Source of the DNA: Fontibacterium universale
Lineage (GTDB): Bacteria > Pseudomonadota > Alphaproteobacteria > Pelagibacterales > Pelagibacteraceae
Length of the DNA: 64,000 nt
Reading direction: 5' to 3'
Assembly: GCA_965236175.1 (NCBI GenBank)
Contig: CBDEAT010000005.1
Span: 1 to 64,000 of the forward strand
The notes beneath the pieces were generated by a model, which was not told the origin of the DNA, made no database searches, and worked only from the letters and a program-made list of their open reading frames with translations. How positions within the stretch are numbered: the stretch's first letter is position 1; each line of letters begins with the position of its first letter. This document shows, piece after piece, positions 1 to 8,305 of this stretch. A program made the translations under genes and the position numbers.

Positions 1-120
1 ATACCCTTCTATTCTCTTAAATCTGGCTATAACATCTGCGGATATACTCGAATAGGCATGACCCATATGAGGTTTTGCTGATGGATAATAAATTGGAGTA
101 GTTAGGTAAAAATTTTTCAT
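1..120 (-). CDS. metG: Methionyl-tRNA synthetase, N-terminal 40 codons (runs off the window)
   Basis: Charges tRNA-Met and initiator tRNA with methionine in the cytoplasm. Translating the minus strand from the ATG at 120-118 gives MKNFYLTTPIYYPSAKPHMG, followed by HAYSSISADVIARFKRIEGY. This is the start of a class I MetRS, with the HIGH-type nucleotide-binding signature H18-M19-G20-H21. The rest of the gene lies before base 1. The start is supported by a TAATG overlap: the last stop of the repaired holB frame (122-120) shares a base with this ATG. The gene is therefore probably co-transcribed after tmk and holB. Confidence 0.93.
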   Translation of the reverse strand, partial: MKNFYLTTPIYYPSAKPHMGHAYSSISADVIARFKRIEGY

Positions 121-1066
121 TATTTAATACCAAGCAAAAGATTAATTTCATAAAAACTGCTTCGGATTTCATTGTTAATAGAATTGATGTTGTAAATAAT
201 ATTGTTAATTTTATTTCTTATTCTAAAATTTTTAAAAAAATTATTCTTTACCCAAATTACTTACAAAATAGTTTTCAATGTATATATGCATTAAATCTAC
301 TAATTTTATTATATTTTTCTTCTAGAATAAAAATTTTGTATGGATAGAATTTTTGTTGAAAAATCCTTTTCATGAATATTTAGTTCATCAAACAGAATAT
401 TCAATTTAAGGTTAATTCCTGGGGTTAAATTTCTAATATTTGTACTATTAGATTTCAAATTGTGTCATTAATTTTTCTTTAATAAACGAATTCTCATTTA
501 GTATTAATAAAAAGTCTGCAATTAAAACACCTTGATTTAATTGTGTCGAGTAAAAATTTATTTTCAAGATAGGATATAAAAAAAAAATTATTTTCAGGAA
601 GCTCCTCTAATATTTTCAAAATTGAATTTGATGAATTTTTATTAAGATTTTCAGCGCCTTCCAAAAAAAATATTTTAGGCTTCTTGTTTATTGATGATTT
701 GTTAAAGAAATTTATAATTTCTCTTGTTTCTTCTATACTGATTATTTTTTTATAATCATCAACTTTTAAATGTTTAAAATTAAAATTAATATTATTAATT
801 AAATCTAAATAACTTTTATTATTTTCGTCGATTTCTTTAGCATTTGCATTATAAGAATAGTCCTCTTTATTTGATAATATAAAGTTTATCAGATGATAAA
901 TAAACGTTGCCTTTCCTACCCCATCGCTACCATTGAAAATAATCTTATTGGGTAATTTTTGTTTATCAAAAAGACTAGTAAGATTTTTAAACAAGTCATC
1001 ATGACCGTACAAAAATCTCTGAAATTTATTAAAAGTTTCAATATTTATAAAACTAAAGTCTTTCAT
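120..1066 (-). pseudogene. holB: DNA polymerase III delta' subunit, C-terminal third broken by about four frameshifts
   Basis: Delta' is a clamp-loader subunit of the replicative polymerase. The first 190 codons (1066-494) are intact. They carry a P-loop (GSDGVGK, residues 46-52), a LEELPE helix and the SRC motif near residue 178 that contributes the arginine finger. The frame then stops at 494. Delta'-like sequence continues in other frames: NENSFIKEKLMTQFEI (498-451), LKSNSTNIRNLTPGIN onward (458-315), NIIKLVDLMHIYIEN (about 315-250) and finally RSSFYEINLLLGIK ending at 122-120. Three 1-bp insertions and one 1-bp deletion restore 945 nt, or 314 residues, the normal size, with the last stop overlapping metG. 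The zinc-binding cysteines of many delta' proteins are not evident. Several shifts sit in A/T runs, so consensus error is as plausible as real decay. The start overlaps the tmk stop. Confidence 0.8.
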
Positions 1067-1694
1067 TTAATATTTTTAAAGTTTTTTTATTAATTACATT
1101 TTGAATTTCATTAAGAGACTTGTTTCCTTTAATTAAAACTATTTTATTCTTATACATTTTAGAAATTTTTAGAAACCCATTCCTAATTTTATTAAAATGA
1201 TAACTTGAAAGTTTGTCAAATTTATTGGTTTTTTTGGATCTTTTATTTATTCTAATTTTAGATTCTTTTTTATTTAAATCGATCAAAAAAGTAATGTCAG
1301 GATGAACTTTGTTAAAAATTTTTTTTTGAATACTAAATATAAATTTTCTATCCATACCTTCCAAATAATGCTGATAAGCTAGTGTAGAATAAAAAAATCT
1401 ATCACAAATAATAATAAATTTTTTTTTAAGGTAAAAATTTATTTTACTAATAATATGCTCATTTCTTGCAGCCATTAATAAAAAAAATTCCGTTAATGGA
1501 CTAATGTTAGTTTTTTTATCTAACATTAAATTTCTTATTTTTTCTGAAAATAAAGTCCCACCTGGTTCTCTAGTTAAAATTACATTTTTAGTAATATTTT
1601 TTTTAATAAATTTATATAATAATTTGGCCTGAGTTGATTTTCCAGATCCCTCAACGCCTTCAAAGCAGATAAAAAATGGTCTTTTTATCGCCAT
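1053..1694 (-). CDS. tmk: Thymidylate kinase
   Basis: Phosphorylates dTMP to dTDP, an essential step in dTTP supply. The 213-residue protein shows the P-loop FEGVEGSGKSTQAK (residues 10-23), the dTMP-site motif TREPGGTLFSEKIR (around 41-54) and the DRFFYSTLAYQ motif (around 98-108), all diagnostic of bacterial Tmk. Length is normal. Its stop overlaps the first codons of holB and its own start overlaps the stop of the upstream carboxypeptidase gene by 10 bp. The order carboxypeptidase-tmk-holB-metG is a common alphaproteobacterial cluster and suggests one transcript. Lysine-rich composition reflects the AT-rich genome. Confidence 0.95.
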   Translation of the reverse strand: MAIKRPFFICFEGVEGSGKSTQAKLLYKFIKKNITKNVILTREPGGTLFSEKIRNLMLDKKTNISPLTEFFLLMAARNEHIISKINFYLKKKFIIICDRFFYSTLAYQHYLEGMDRKFIFSIQKKIFNKVHPDITFLIDLNKKESKIRINKRSKKTNKFDKLSSYHFNKIRNGFLKISKMYKNKIVLIKGNKSLNEIQNVINKKTLKILNERL

Positions 1695-2845
1695 AGATAA
1701 TGATTGATATTTTGAATTCCTTTAAAGAATATATTTTTATCAGTGATGTCTTTTTGAGCATACAAATCCTCAGCGTCTATAAGTTCTTTGTTGTTATAAA
1801 TTCTAAGAACCGCAACTTTTTCAAATTTTTTAATAGGAAGTTGCAAAGGATATTCATATTCTAATTCCATTCTAATTTTTGGATTTTTTAAATTCTTTGG
1901 AAGATTAACAAAAATACCATCTTTATTTGCTCCTTTAACATCTAGATATGAAGAGCTCCCGTTCCAAATTTTAATTCTAAATTTATCAGAATTATAAGCA
2001 ATTTTAACAAGATCAATTTTATTGAAAGCACTATTTAATAATAGTTTAGAAGATTCTGCTCTTGAAGACATCGTTGGCAACCCGCTGACAACAGCTATTA
2101 TTCTTCTGTTATCTTTTTTCTTTGTAACAGCAATTGAATATTTACTATCTTTCAAATGACCTGTTTTTATTCCATCAACTCCTTCATCCATTGAAAGCAA
2201 TACATTTCTATTTTCCTGTTTAACTGGATTTCCACCTGTTCTCGCCCACGCAAAATCTTTTTCTTTAAAGTATTTATAATACTGCGGATAGTTATTTATT
2301 AAATAAGAAGAGAGCAACGCAATGTCTCTTACTGTTGAATAATTATTTTGGCTAAATGTGCCTGAAGAGTTACTAAAATTAGTATTAATCATATTTATTT
2401 GTTTAGCTTTTTCATTCATTAAATTTGCAAACTGTTCTTCCGTTCCAGATATTCCTTCCGCCAAAACAATCGACGCATCAACGCCAGAAACAATAATTAA
2501 ACCTCTTAATAAATCTTCAATTGCAACTTTATCTCCGGGAACTAAAAACATTGTAGATTCTCCTGATTTTGTCGCATCTCGTGCTTTTTTTGATACTACA
2601 AATTGATCTGTAAGTTTAAATTTTTTATTCTTAAGTTGATCAAATACAACAACTGCAGTCATGATTTTAGTCATAGAAGCAGGTGAAATTTTCTGATCTG
2701 GATTTTTTTCAGCCAGTACAGCTCCGCTAGAATGGTCTACAACAATACCTTGTCTAACTTTATCTGGAATAATTATTTGAGAATAAGCAGTTGAAGCAAA
2801 AGTAAATATAGCAAATACTAAATAAAAAAAATTCTTTAAAATCAT
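1685..2845 (-). CDS. D-alanyl-D-alanine carboxypeptidase, PBP5/6 type, with an altered SxN motif
   Basis: Trims the terminal D-Ala from peptidoglycan pentapeptides in the periplasm. A signal peptide covers about residues 1-22. The peptidase S11 domain shows SxxK (SPASMTK, around 55-61; Ser nucleophile) and KTG (GIKTGHLKDS), and a C-terminal beta-rich PBP5-type domain follows. The third catalytic motif, normally S-G-N, reads S-G-V (LIIVSGVDASIVLAE): the asparagine codon is GTT. Length (386 residues) is normal for a DacA/DacC-type enzyme. It is preceded by an RlpA-like lipoprotein gene and overlaps tmk, as in other alphaproteobacteria. Family assignment is firm; activity is uncertain because of the substitution. 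Confidence 0.9.
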   Translation of the reverse strand: MILKNFFYLVFAIFTFASTAYSQIIIPDKVRQGIVVDHSSGAVLAEKNPDQKISPASMTKIMTAVVVFDQLKNKKFKLTDQFVVSKKARDATKSGESTMFLVPGDKVAIEDLLRGLIIVSGVDASIVLAEGISGTEEQFANLMNEKAKQINMINTNFSNSSGTFSQNNYSTVRDIALLSSYLINNYPQYYKYFKEKDFAWARTGGNPVKQENRNVLLSMDEGVDGIKTGHLKDSKYSIAVTKKKDNRRIIAVVSGLPTMSSRAESSKLLLNSAFNKIDLVKIAYNSDKFRIKIWNGSSSYLDVKGANKDGIFVNLPKNLKNPKIRMELEYEYPLQLPIKKFEKVAVLRIYNNKELIDAEDLYAQKDITDKNIFFKGIQNINHYLWR

Positions 2846-3513
2846 TCGACGCTTATATTATAATTTTCAAATTTAGTATTTACAATTTTGTTAAAAAAAT
2901 TATCAAATTCATTGATATCATTAACTGTTATAGCTTTTACTCTAAATTTTTTATTAACCTGAGTAATAGTTGGATTTATATTTTTTATTTCTTTTTTTAA
3001 CAAACTAACCATATCTAATGCTGAATTTTTAAAAGCAAAATCACCATAATAAATTATTATTTTTTTTAAGTTATTATCTTTTGAAGAGTTATTTTTTGAT
3101 AGATCAACAATATCAACATTTTTTGTCTCAATATTTTGGGTAACTTTTTTCTCTTCTTCAAAAATTTTTGCAGTCTCGGCCTTAAAAGTTTTGTTTGTTC
3201 TTATAGTTTCAATTTTTACTATCGGTAAGTTAGGATTTAACTCCAATAAATCAAAATATTTATTAGGAATAATAATTTCTCTTTCTTTTTTAAAGCTAGA
3301 ATTTTTATCAATACTTACTATTATATTTTTTTTATTTGATAAGTTAGTAATTCTAATTTGACTACCAGGAACTATGCTTTGATGTATAACATTCTCATTC
3401 TTTGCAGATTCAGCAAACCCTATTTTTTCATAAGTATTATTCTTTTCATAAGTTGAAAAACTTTGACATGAAACAATTAAAATAAAAAATAAAATAATTA
3501 TTTTACTTCTCAT
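2842..3513 (-). CDS. RlpA-like lipoprotein with C-terminal SPOR-like domain
   Basis: Probable cell-envelope lipoprotein of 223 residues. The N-terminus is a short hydrophobic signal ending in LIVSC, a lipobox-like site with Cys16. Residues about 50-105 (PGSQIRITNLSNKKNIIVSI and on to PIVKIETI) resemble the double-psi barrel of RlpA, but its usual RGPF segment is replaced by KNSSFKK, so the catalytic residues look degenerate. After a lysine-rich linker, residues about 145-223 resemble a SPOR domain, which binds denuded glycan strands. It overlaps the carboxypeptidase start by 4 bp and follows the transglycosylase gene by 2 bp, forming a wall-remodelling group. The family call is moderate because both domains are divergent. 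Confidence 0.68.
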   Translation of the reverse strand: MRSKIIILFFILIVSCQSFSTYEKNNTYEKIGFAESAKNENVIHQSIVPGSQIRITNLSNKKNIIVSIDKNSSFKKEREIIIPNKYFDLLELNPNLPIVKIETIRTNKTFKAETAKIFEEEKKVTQNIETKNVDIVDLSKNNSSKDNNLKKIIIYYGDFAFKNSALDMVSLLKKEIKNINPTITQVNKKFRVKAITVNDINEFDNFFNKIVNTKFENYNISVE

Positions 3514-3515
3514 TT

Positions 3516-4514
3516 TTATATTTTTATTTTATCTGAAAGAGTTCCTACAGTTATCGCAAATCGCAAAGATCTATTCCATTCTAATAATCTTAAAAAATTA
3601 TCAAATACAATATAAATTGGACCATCATCTCCATCTGGTCTTATTAGCCAACCTTCTTTTTTATCTGTAGATGAAATTTCGGTACCATTTTTATTTTTAA
3701 AACCTAATGATTTTAACTGAGCAATAGAAATTTTATTTTTAAGATTTCTAGAATCTGTATTAATTAAATTATTATCAAAAGTTTTTTCTATTTTAATTTC
3801 AAACCCCCATTTATCTTTTTCATTCCATCCTATAGTTTTTAAATAATTTGCTGCAGAAGCAAGGGAGTCTTGAAAAGAATTTATCAAATCAATATCAGCC
3901 ACTTCATCAAAATTTATTCCGTATTTTTGAATTGTGGATGGCATAAATTGAAAGTTACCAATCGCGCCAGCCCATGAACCATATAAACTCTCATATTTAA
4001 TAGTTTTATTATCGATTAATTTTAAAAGTATAATTAATTCTTTTTCAAAATATTCTGGTCTTCGAGTGTCAAATGATAGCGTTGATAAAGCTGAAATGAT
4101 ATCTACCTTTCCTTTATTAACTCCAAAATTTGTCTCAATACCCCACAAAGCTACAAGAATTTCTTTATCAACTTTAAATTTAGTATTAACTTTTTCAAGT
4201 AAAGCTGAATTTTCGTTTAAAAGATTTTTTGCTGCTTGTATTCTTTTTTCATCTACTCTTTTGTCTAGGTACTCGTAAGTTTTTTCAAAAAATTCAGGTT
4301 GCTTTCTATCTAACGCAACAATTCTCTCCAAAAATTTGGCATTTTTTAATGCATTATCTGCTGTTTCTTTTGAAACACCCTGAGCTATTGCTCTACCTTT
4401 AAAACCAACTAACCATTCATTAAATTTTTCATTTGATAATGAAATAGTGGGATTAAATATTACAAATAAATAAATAATTAGAAATATTTTAAATTTAGGG
4501 TAAATATTCATCAC
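3516..4514 (-). CDS. mltB: Membrane-bound lytic murein transglycosylase, MltB family
   Basis: Cleaves the glycan strand of peptidoglycan in the periplasm. The 332-residue protein has a signal peptide (about residues 1-27). It then shows the MltB (SLT_2) fold: the catalytic glutamate in LWGIETNFG (around 124-132), the GSWAGAIGNFQFMPST segment (around 180-195) and a C-terminal GDDGPIYIVFDNFLRLLEWNRS stretch typical of the family. There is no cysteine lipobox, so it is probably soluble or signal-anchored. It is the first gene of the minus-strand wall cluster that continues through the RlpA-like protein and the carboxypeptidase. The start is the first ATG of a tandem MM. Confidence 0.9.
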   Translation of the reverse strand: MMNIYPKFKIFLIIYLFVIFNPTISLSNEKFNEWLVGFKGRAIAQGVSKETADNALKNAKFLERIVALDRKQPEFFEKTYEYLDKRVDEKRIQAAKNLLNENSALLEKVNTKFKVDKEILVALWGIETNFGVNKGKVDIISALSTLSFDTRRPEYFEKELIILLKLIDNKTIKYESLYGSWAGAIGNFQFMPSTIQKYGINFDEVADIDLINSFQDSLASAANYLKTIGWNEKDKWGFEIKIEKTFDNNLINTDSRNLKNKISIAQLKSLGFKNKNGTEISSTDKKEGWLIRPDGDDGPIYIVFDNFLRLLEWNRSLRFAITVGTLSDKIKI

Positions 4515-4553
4515 ATTTTTTTAACATAGCCGACATTTAAAGTCATTAATCAA

Positions 4554-4643
4554 GGAGAGGTGGCTGAGCGGTTGAAAGCACTAGTCTTGAAAACTAGCAA
4601 CGGGGCAACTCGTTCGTGGGTTCAAATCCCACCCTCTCCGCCA
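4554..4643 (+). tRNA. tRNA-Ser (anticodon TGA), CCA encoded
   Basis: A 90-nt class II tRNA. The acceptor stem GGAGAGG (4554-4560) pairs with CCTCTCC (4633-4639), with discriminator G and a genomically encoded CCA. The anticodon loop in CTAGTCTTGAAAACTAG has the TGA anticodon. A long variable arm (AACGGGGCAACTCGTT) and a T-loop GGTTCAAATCC complete the fold. It lies alone between the convergently placed mltB and sdhE genes. Confidence 0.96.
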
Positions 4644-4695
4644 TAATTTCTATTAATACATTAAAATTAGTTAATTCTATTTGTTCTTTAAGAGT

Positions 4696-4947
4696 TTAAA
4701 ATTTTAACTTAAATTCTTTAATCTTGTTAGATATAGAAAAATTTTCTAGATCATTATTTTTCTTATTATCCACCAACCAAGAACTTAATTCTTTATCGGT
4801 AAAATTTAATAAAATTTCAAATTCTTTTAATTCTTCAAGAGTCATTTTTTTTAAGTTTTCAGTAGCAAATCCACCTATTAGCAAATCCATTTCTTTAGTT
4901 CCTCTGTGATTAGAACGATATTGAAGTTTTTTTATTAAATTATTCAT
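4696..4947 (-). CDS. sdhE: Succinate dehydrogenase assembly factor 2 (SdhE family)
   Basis: Small protein (83 residues) that promotes covalent FAD attachment to the succinate dehydrogenase flavoprotein. It carries the RGxxE signature in RSNHRGTKEMD (residues 12-22), followed by a helical bundle with FTDKELSSWL (around 49-58). Its length matches the family. It is divergent from recG with only 37 bp between start codons, an arrangement frequent in alphaproteobacteria. Confidence 0.88.
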   Translation of the reverse strand: MNNLIKKLQYRSNHRGTKEMDLLIGGFATENLKKMTLEELKEFEILLNFTDKELSSWLVDNKKNNDLENFSISNKIKEFKLKF

Positions 4948-4984
4948 ATCTAATATATATATCTTAATTAAAATAAGTCTTTAA

Positions 4985-7054
4985 ATGATAGAAAAAAATT
5001 TTAATTTTTTTTTTAATCCCATTTCTAAAACAAAAGGAATAGGACCAAAAATAGAGAAATTATTTAACGAAAAAAGAATAGAATCTAATATCGATCTAAT
5101 TTTTAATTTTCCATATGGATTAATTGATAGAACTCATTGTCCTAAGTTAAATAGTCTTGAAATTGGAAAAATTAGTACAATATTTGTGAAAGTTAAAAAA
5201 CATAACTTTCCAAGAATAAGAAGACTTCCTAATACTGTACAATGTTTTGATGATACTGGAGAAATTAATATTGTTTTTTTTAATTCAAGAGAAAACTATA
5301 TCAAAGAAATATTGCCTATAAACAGTGAAGTTATAGTTAGTGGAAAAATTAATATTTATAAAAATAAGTATCAAATAACCAATCCCGACTACGTTACCTC
5401 AGTTAATAATGAAGAAAAAGTTAGCAAAATAATGCCAACCTACAGTTCATTAAAAGGCGTTTCCAATAAAACCATAAACAAAATTTACGAAAATATTACT
5501 AAAAATATCCCTGATGTTGAGGAATGGCATAGAGATATTATTATTAAAAATAATAAATGGTCTAGTTTTAAAGATTCATTAATTCAACTTCATAATCCAA
5601 AAAAAATAGAGGATTTAGATAAAAATTCTTTAGCTTATGAAAGGATATCTTTTGATGAAATATTTTCTAATTTATTAATTTTTTCACAAATAAAAAAAAA
5701 AAATTTAACTATTTATAAAAAACCCAAATTTTTTTCTTCTGAATATAAATTAAAAATAATTAAAAATTTATCTTTTGATTTAACTAAAGATCAAGAGAAC
5801 ATAATAAAAGAAATTGAAGATGGTCTAATCAAAGACAAAAAAATGCTAAGACTGCTTCAGGGTGATGTTGGTTCAGGAAAGACTATAATTTCAATTATCT
5901 CTGCCTTAAATGTGGTGGCTTCTGGTTATCAAGTGGCTTTAATGTGCCCAACAGAGATATTGGCAACCCAGCATTTAAATTTAATTAAATCAATAACTCA
6001 AGGTCTAGATATCAGAGTTGAAATTTTAAGTGGCGGTGTAAATAAAAAAAGACAAATTGAAATTAAAAAAGAACTTGTTGATGGAAAAATTAATTTTTTG
6101 ATAGGAACTCATTCTTTATTTCAAGAAAGTGTTTCATTTAAAAATTTAGGTTTAATCATTATAGATGAGCAACATAAATTTGGTGTTAAGCAAAGAATAA
6201 ATCTATCTGAAAAAGGAGGTATGAATTGCGATGTACTATTAATGAGTGCAACACCAATACCCAGAACTTTAATTTTATCAACTTATGGTGATATGGACAT
6301 TTCCACTCTTAGGGAAAAACCATTTAAAAAAACTAAAATTGTAACAAATATTATTCCTGAAAAAAAAATACCTGATTTGATTAATTTAATTAAAAATAAA
6401 ATTGAAAATGAACAACAGGTTTATTGGATTTGTCCTTTAATTGAAGAAAGTAAAAAAGTTAAGTTAACACCTGTACTAGAAAGATTTGAATATCTAAAAA
6501 AATATTTTCCTGAAAATGTTGCAGTTATGCATGGAAATTTAAAAAATGAAGAAAAAGTTAAAGTAATGAAAGATTTTTTAGATAAAAAATTTTCAATATT
6601 AATATCAACAACTGTAGTCGAGGTTGGCGTTGATAATCAAAACGCAAATACAATTATAATTGAAAACTCAGAAAGATTCGGTCTTGCTCAATTGCATCAA
6701 TTAAGAGGGAGGGTTGGTAGAGGAAGCGAAGATGGTGAATGTATTCTAATATATTCAAAATCAATAAGTGAGAATGGAAAAAAAAGACTCAAAATTCTTA
6801 AAGAATCGAATGATGGATTTTATATATCAGAACAAGATCTAAAATTAAGAGGATTTGGAGATATTATAGGCTACAAACAAAGTGGTGAAAAAGATTTTAT
6901 TGTAGCAGATCCAATGTACCACTCTCACCTTTTTGAACTTGCTAAACAAGAAACGGATTATTATACAGAAGCTAATTTACCAATCGATAAATTTAGTACG
7001 CTTCTAAAGTTTTTTAAAAAAGATAAAATATTAAATATAATAGATACTGGCTAA
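4985..7054 (+). CDS. recG: ATP-dependent DNA helicase RecG
   Basis: Branch-migration helicase that remodels stalled forks and recombination intermediates. The 689-residue protein has the N-terminal OB-fold wedge region (about 1-190), then an SF2 core. The core includes Walker A GDVGSGKT (around residue 297), IIDEQHKFG (DEQH motif II), MSATPIPRTL (motif III), a helicase C domain with motif VI QLRGRVGRG, and the C-terminal RecG segment (LKLRGFGDIIGYKQSG). Length is normal. Its 3' end overlaps the stop of the convergent gene by 4 bp, leaving no room for a terminator. Confidence 0.97.
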   Translation: MIEKNFNFFFNPISKTKGIGPKIEKLFNEKRIESNIDLIFNFPYGLIDRTHCPKLNSLEIGKISTIFVKVKKHNFPRIRRLPNTVQCFDDTGEINIVFFNSRENYIKEILPINSEVIVSGKINIYKNKYQITNPDYVTSVNNEEKVSKIMPTYSSLKGVSNKTINKIYENITKNIPDVEEWHRDIIIKNNKWSSFKDSLIQLHNPKKIEDLDKNSLAYERISFDEIFSNLLIFSQIKKKNLTIYKKPKFFSSEYKLKIIKNLSFDLTKDQENIIKEIEDGLIKDKKMLRLLQGDVGSGKTIISIISALNVVASGYQVALMCPTEILATQHLNLIKSITQGLDIRVEILSGGVNKKRQIEIKKELVDGKINFLIGTHSLFQESVSFKNLGLIIIDEQHKFGVKQRINLSEKGGMNCDVLLMSATPIPRTLILSTYGDMDISTLREKPFKKTKIVTNIIPEKKIPDLINLIKNKIENEQQVYWICPLIEESKKVKLTPVLERFEYLKKYFPENVAVMHGNLKNEEKVKVMKDFLDKKFSILISTTVVEVGVDNQNANTIIIENSERFGLAQLHQLRGRVGRGSEDGECILIYSKSISENGKKRLKILKESNDGFYISEQDLKLRGFGDIIGYKQSGEKDFIVADPMYHSHLFELAKQETDYYTEANLPIDKFSTLLKFFKKDKILNIIDTG

Positions 7055-8022
7055 TTTTTCTTGTAACCAATTGCAATTTCAAACTCACCTAATCTTTTAT
7101 AAATAGATCTTAATTCAGTAATTGTAGTCCATTGATGAATAAACAAAGAAAAACTATTATGAACTCTTTGAAATGCATTAGACACCTGCACTATAACTCC
7201 AAGCGTAATTACACCTGAAAATAAACTTGGGGCCATAACTAAGTATGGAACAATAACCATAAATTGATCATATAAATTAACCCATATATCAAAATAACCA
7301 TAATTATAGAAAAGTCTGTGATAGTTAAATTTAATTCCTGAAAACAACTCAATGACAGTGTCGGGTTTTGCATATTTCAATCTGTCATCTTCCCCATACA
7401 CTAATTCTTTTCGAAATGACGCTTCTACTCTTTGATTGTTATATTCAAGACCTGGTAGTTTAATTCCGACAAACCAACTAATTACGAGTCCTCCTAAACT
7501 TACAAATAGAGATACCCAAACTAAAGATCCTGGAAATTGTTTTAAAAATTCTATTTGAATTCCAGATGAAAGACCCCAAAGTATAGGTATAAAAGCAATT
7601 AAAGTCATAATACCTCTGATAACTTGAAGTCCTAGACTTTCTACAATTTTAGCAAATCTGCTTGTGTCTTCTTGAATTCGTTGTGACGCTCCTTCTACAT
7701 TCTCAGCGCTATTTTTCCATAACGGAATATAATCAAAAGTTATAGCCTCGCGCCAACGTAGAGAATAGACTCTTGTAAAAAATCCAGTGAAGGTTGCTAG
7801 TATTACATAAGGAAATGCTAGATAACAAAAAATATAAATTTTATTCCAGAATTCTGAAATATTACTCTTTGTAGCATTTTGTAATAAATCATAAAAACCT
7901 TTGTACCATTCATTTATTTTAACAGTTATTGATACTTGAATTAATAATGAGAAAATTAATAGTAGCCCTCCACCCCAAGACCATAAGATCCATTTTTTAT
8001 TAAAAAAAAAACTTTTAAACAT
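7051..8022 (-). CDS. SbmA/BacA-like inner-membrane peptide transporter
   Basis: Membrane protein of 323 residues with several hydrophobic segments (about 10-31, 63-85, 133-155, 167-187 and 250-280). The sequence QRVEASFRKELVYGEDD (around 202-218) and RWREAITFDYIPLW match the SbmA/BacA family, proton-driven importers of peptides and other thiazole or antibiotic cargo. It has no nucleotide-binding domain. It is shorter than E. coli SbmA (about 400 residues), mainly at the N-terminus. The start overlaps the stop of the NDUFS4-like gene by 8 bp, suggesting translational coupling. The substrate cannot be read from the sequence. Confidence 0.82.
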   Translation of the reverse strand: MFKSFFFNKKWILWSWGGGLLLIFSLLIQVSITVKINEWYKGFYDLLQNATKSNISEFWNKIYIFCYLAFPYVILATFTGFFTRVYSLRWREAITFDYIPLWKNSAENVEGASQRIQEDTSRFAKIVESLGLQVIRGIMTLIAFIPILWGLSSGIQIEFLKQFPGSLVWVSLFVSLGGLVISWFVGIKLPGLEYNNQRVEASFRKELVYGEDDRLKYAKPDTVIELFSGIKFNYHRLFYNYGYFDIWVNLYDQFMVIVPYLVMAPSLFSGVITLGVIVQVSNAFQRVHNSFSLFIHQWTTITELRSIYKRLGEFEIAIGYKKN

Positions 8023-8305
8023 TATTTAAAAAATTGTCAGCATAAGCTTTGATAATTAGCTTATTTTTTTTATGAGCTATTATATCAAATTGAATATTAT
8101 TTTCTTTAGCATAAGCAATAGCTTGTTCTTGAGTTTCAAATTTTAACTTAATTTGTTCGTCTGTATCTGATGATGAAGTCCATCCCATTACAAAATCTTT
8201 ATTAGAATTAGATTTATTGAATTCTAAAATCCAAAATTTTGTTCTAGCTTTTCCGGATTGCATTGCTGTCTTTACAGGCTGATAAATTTTAGCTCTTTGA
8301 TTCAT
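8015..8305 (-). CDS. NDUFS4-like accessory subunit of respiratory complex I
   Basis: Protein of 96 residues belonging to the 'ETC complex I subunit conserved region' family (18-kDa NDUFS4/AQDQ type). It shows ARTKFWILEF (around 20-29), MGWTSSSDTDEQIKLKF (around 40-56) and EQAIAYAKENN (around 59-69), the family core. In alphaproteobacteria and mitochondria this subunit sits on the peripheral arm of NADH:ubiquinone oxidoreductase. No nuo genes are nearby. It immediately follows gyrA (shared base at 8305) and overlaps the SbmA-like gene. Confidence 0.86.
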   Translation of the reverse strand: MNQRAKIYQPVKTAMQSGKARTKFWILEFNKSNSNKDFVMGWTSSSDTDEQIKLKFETQEQAIAYAKENNIQFDIIAHKKNKLIIKAYADNFLNNV

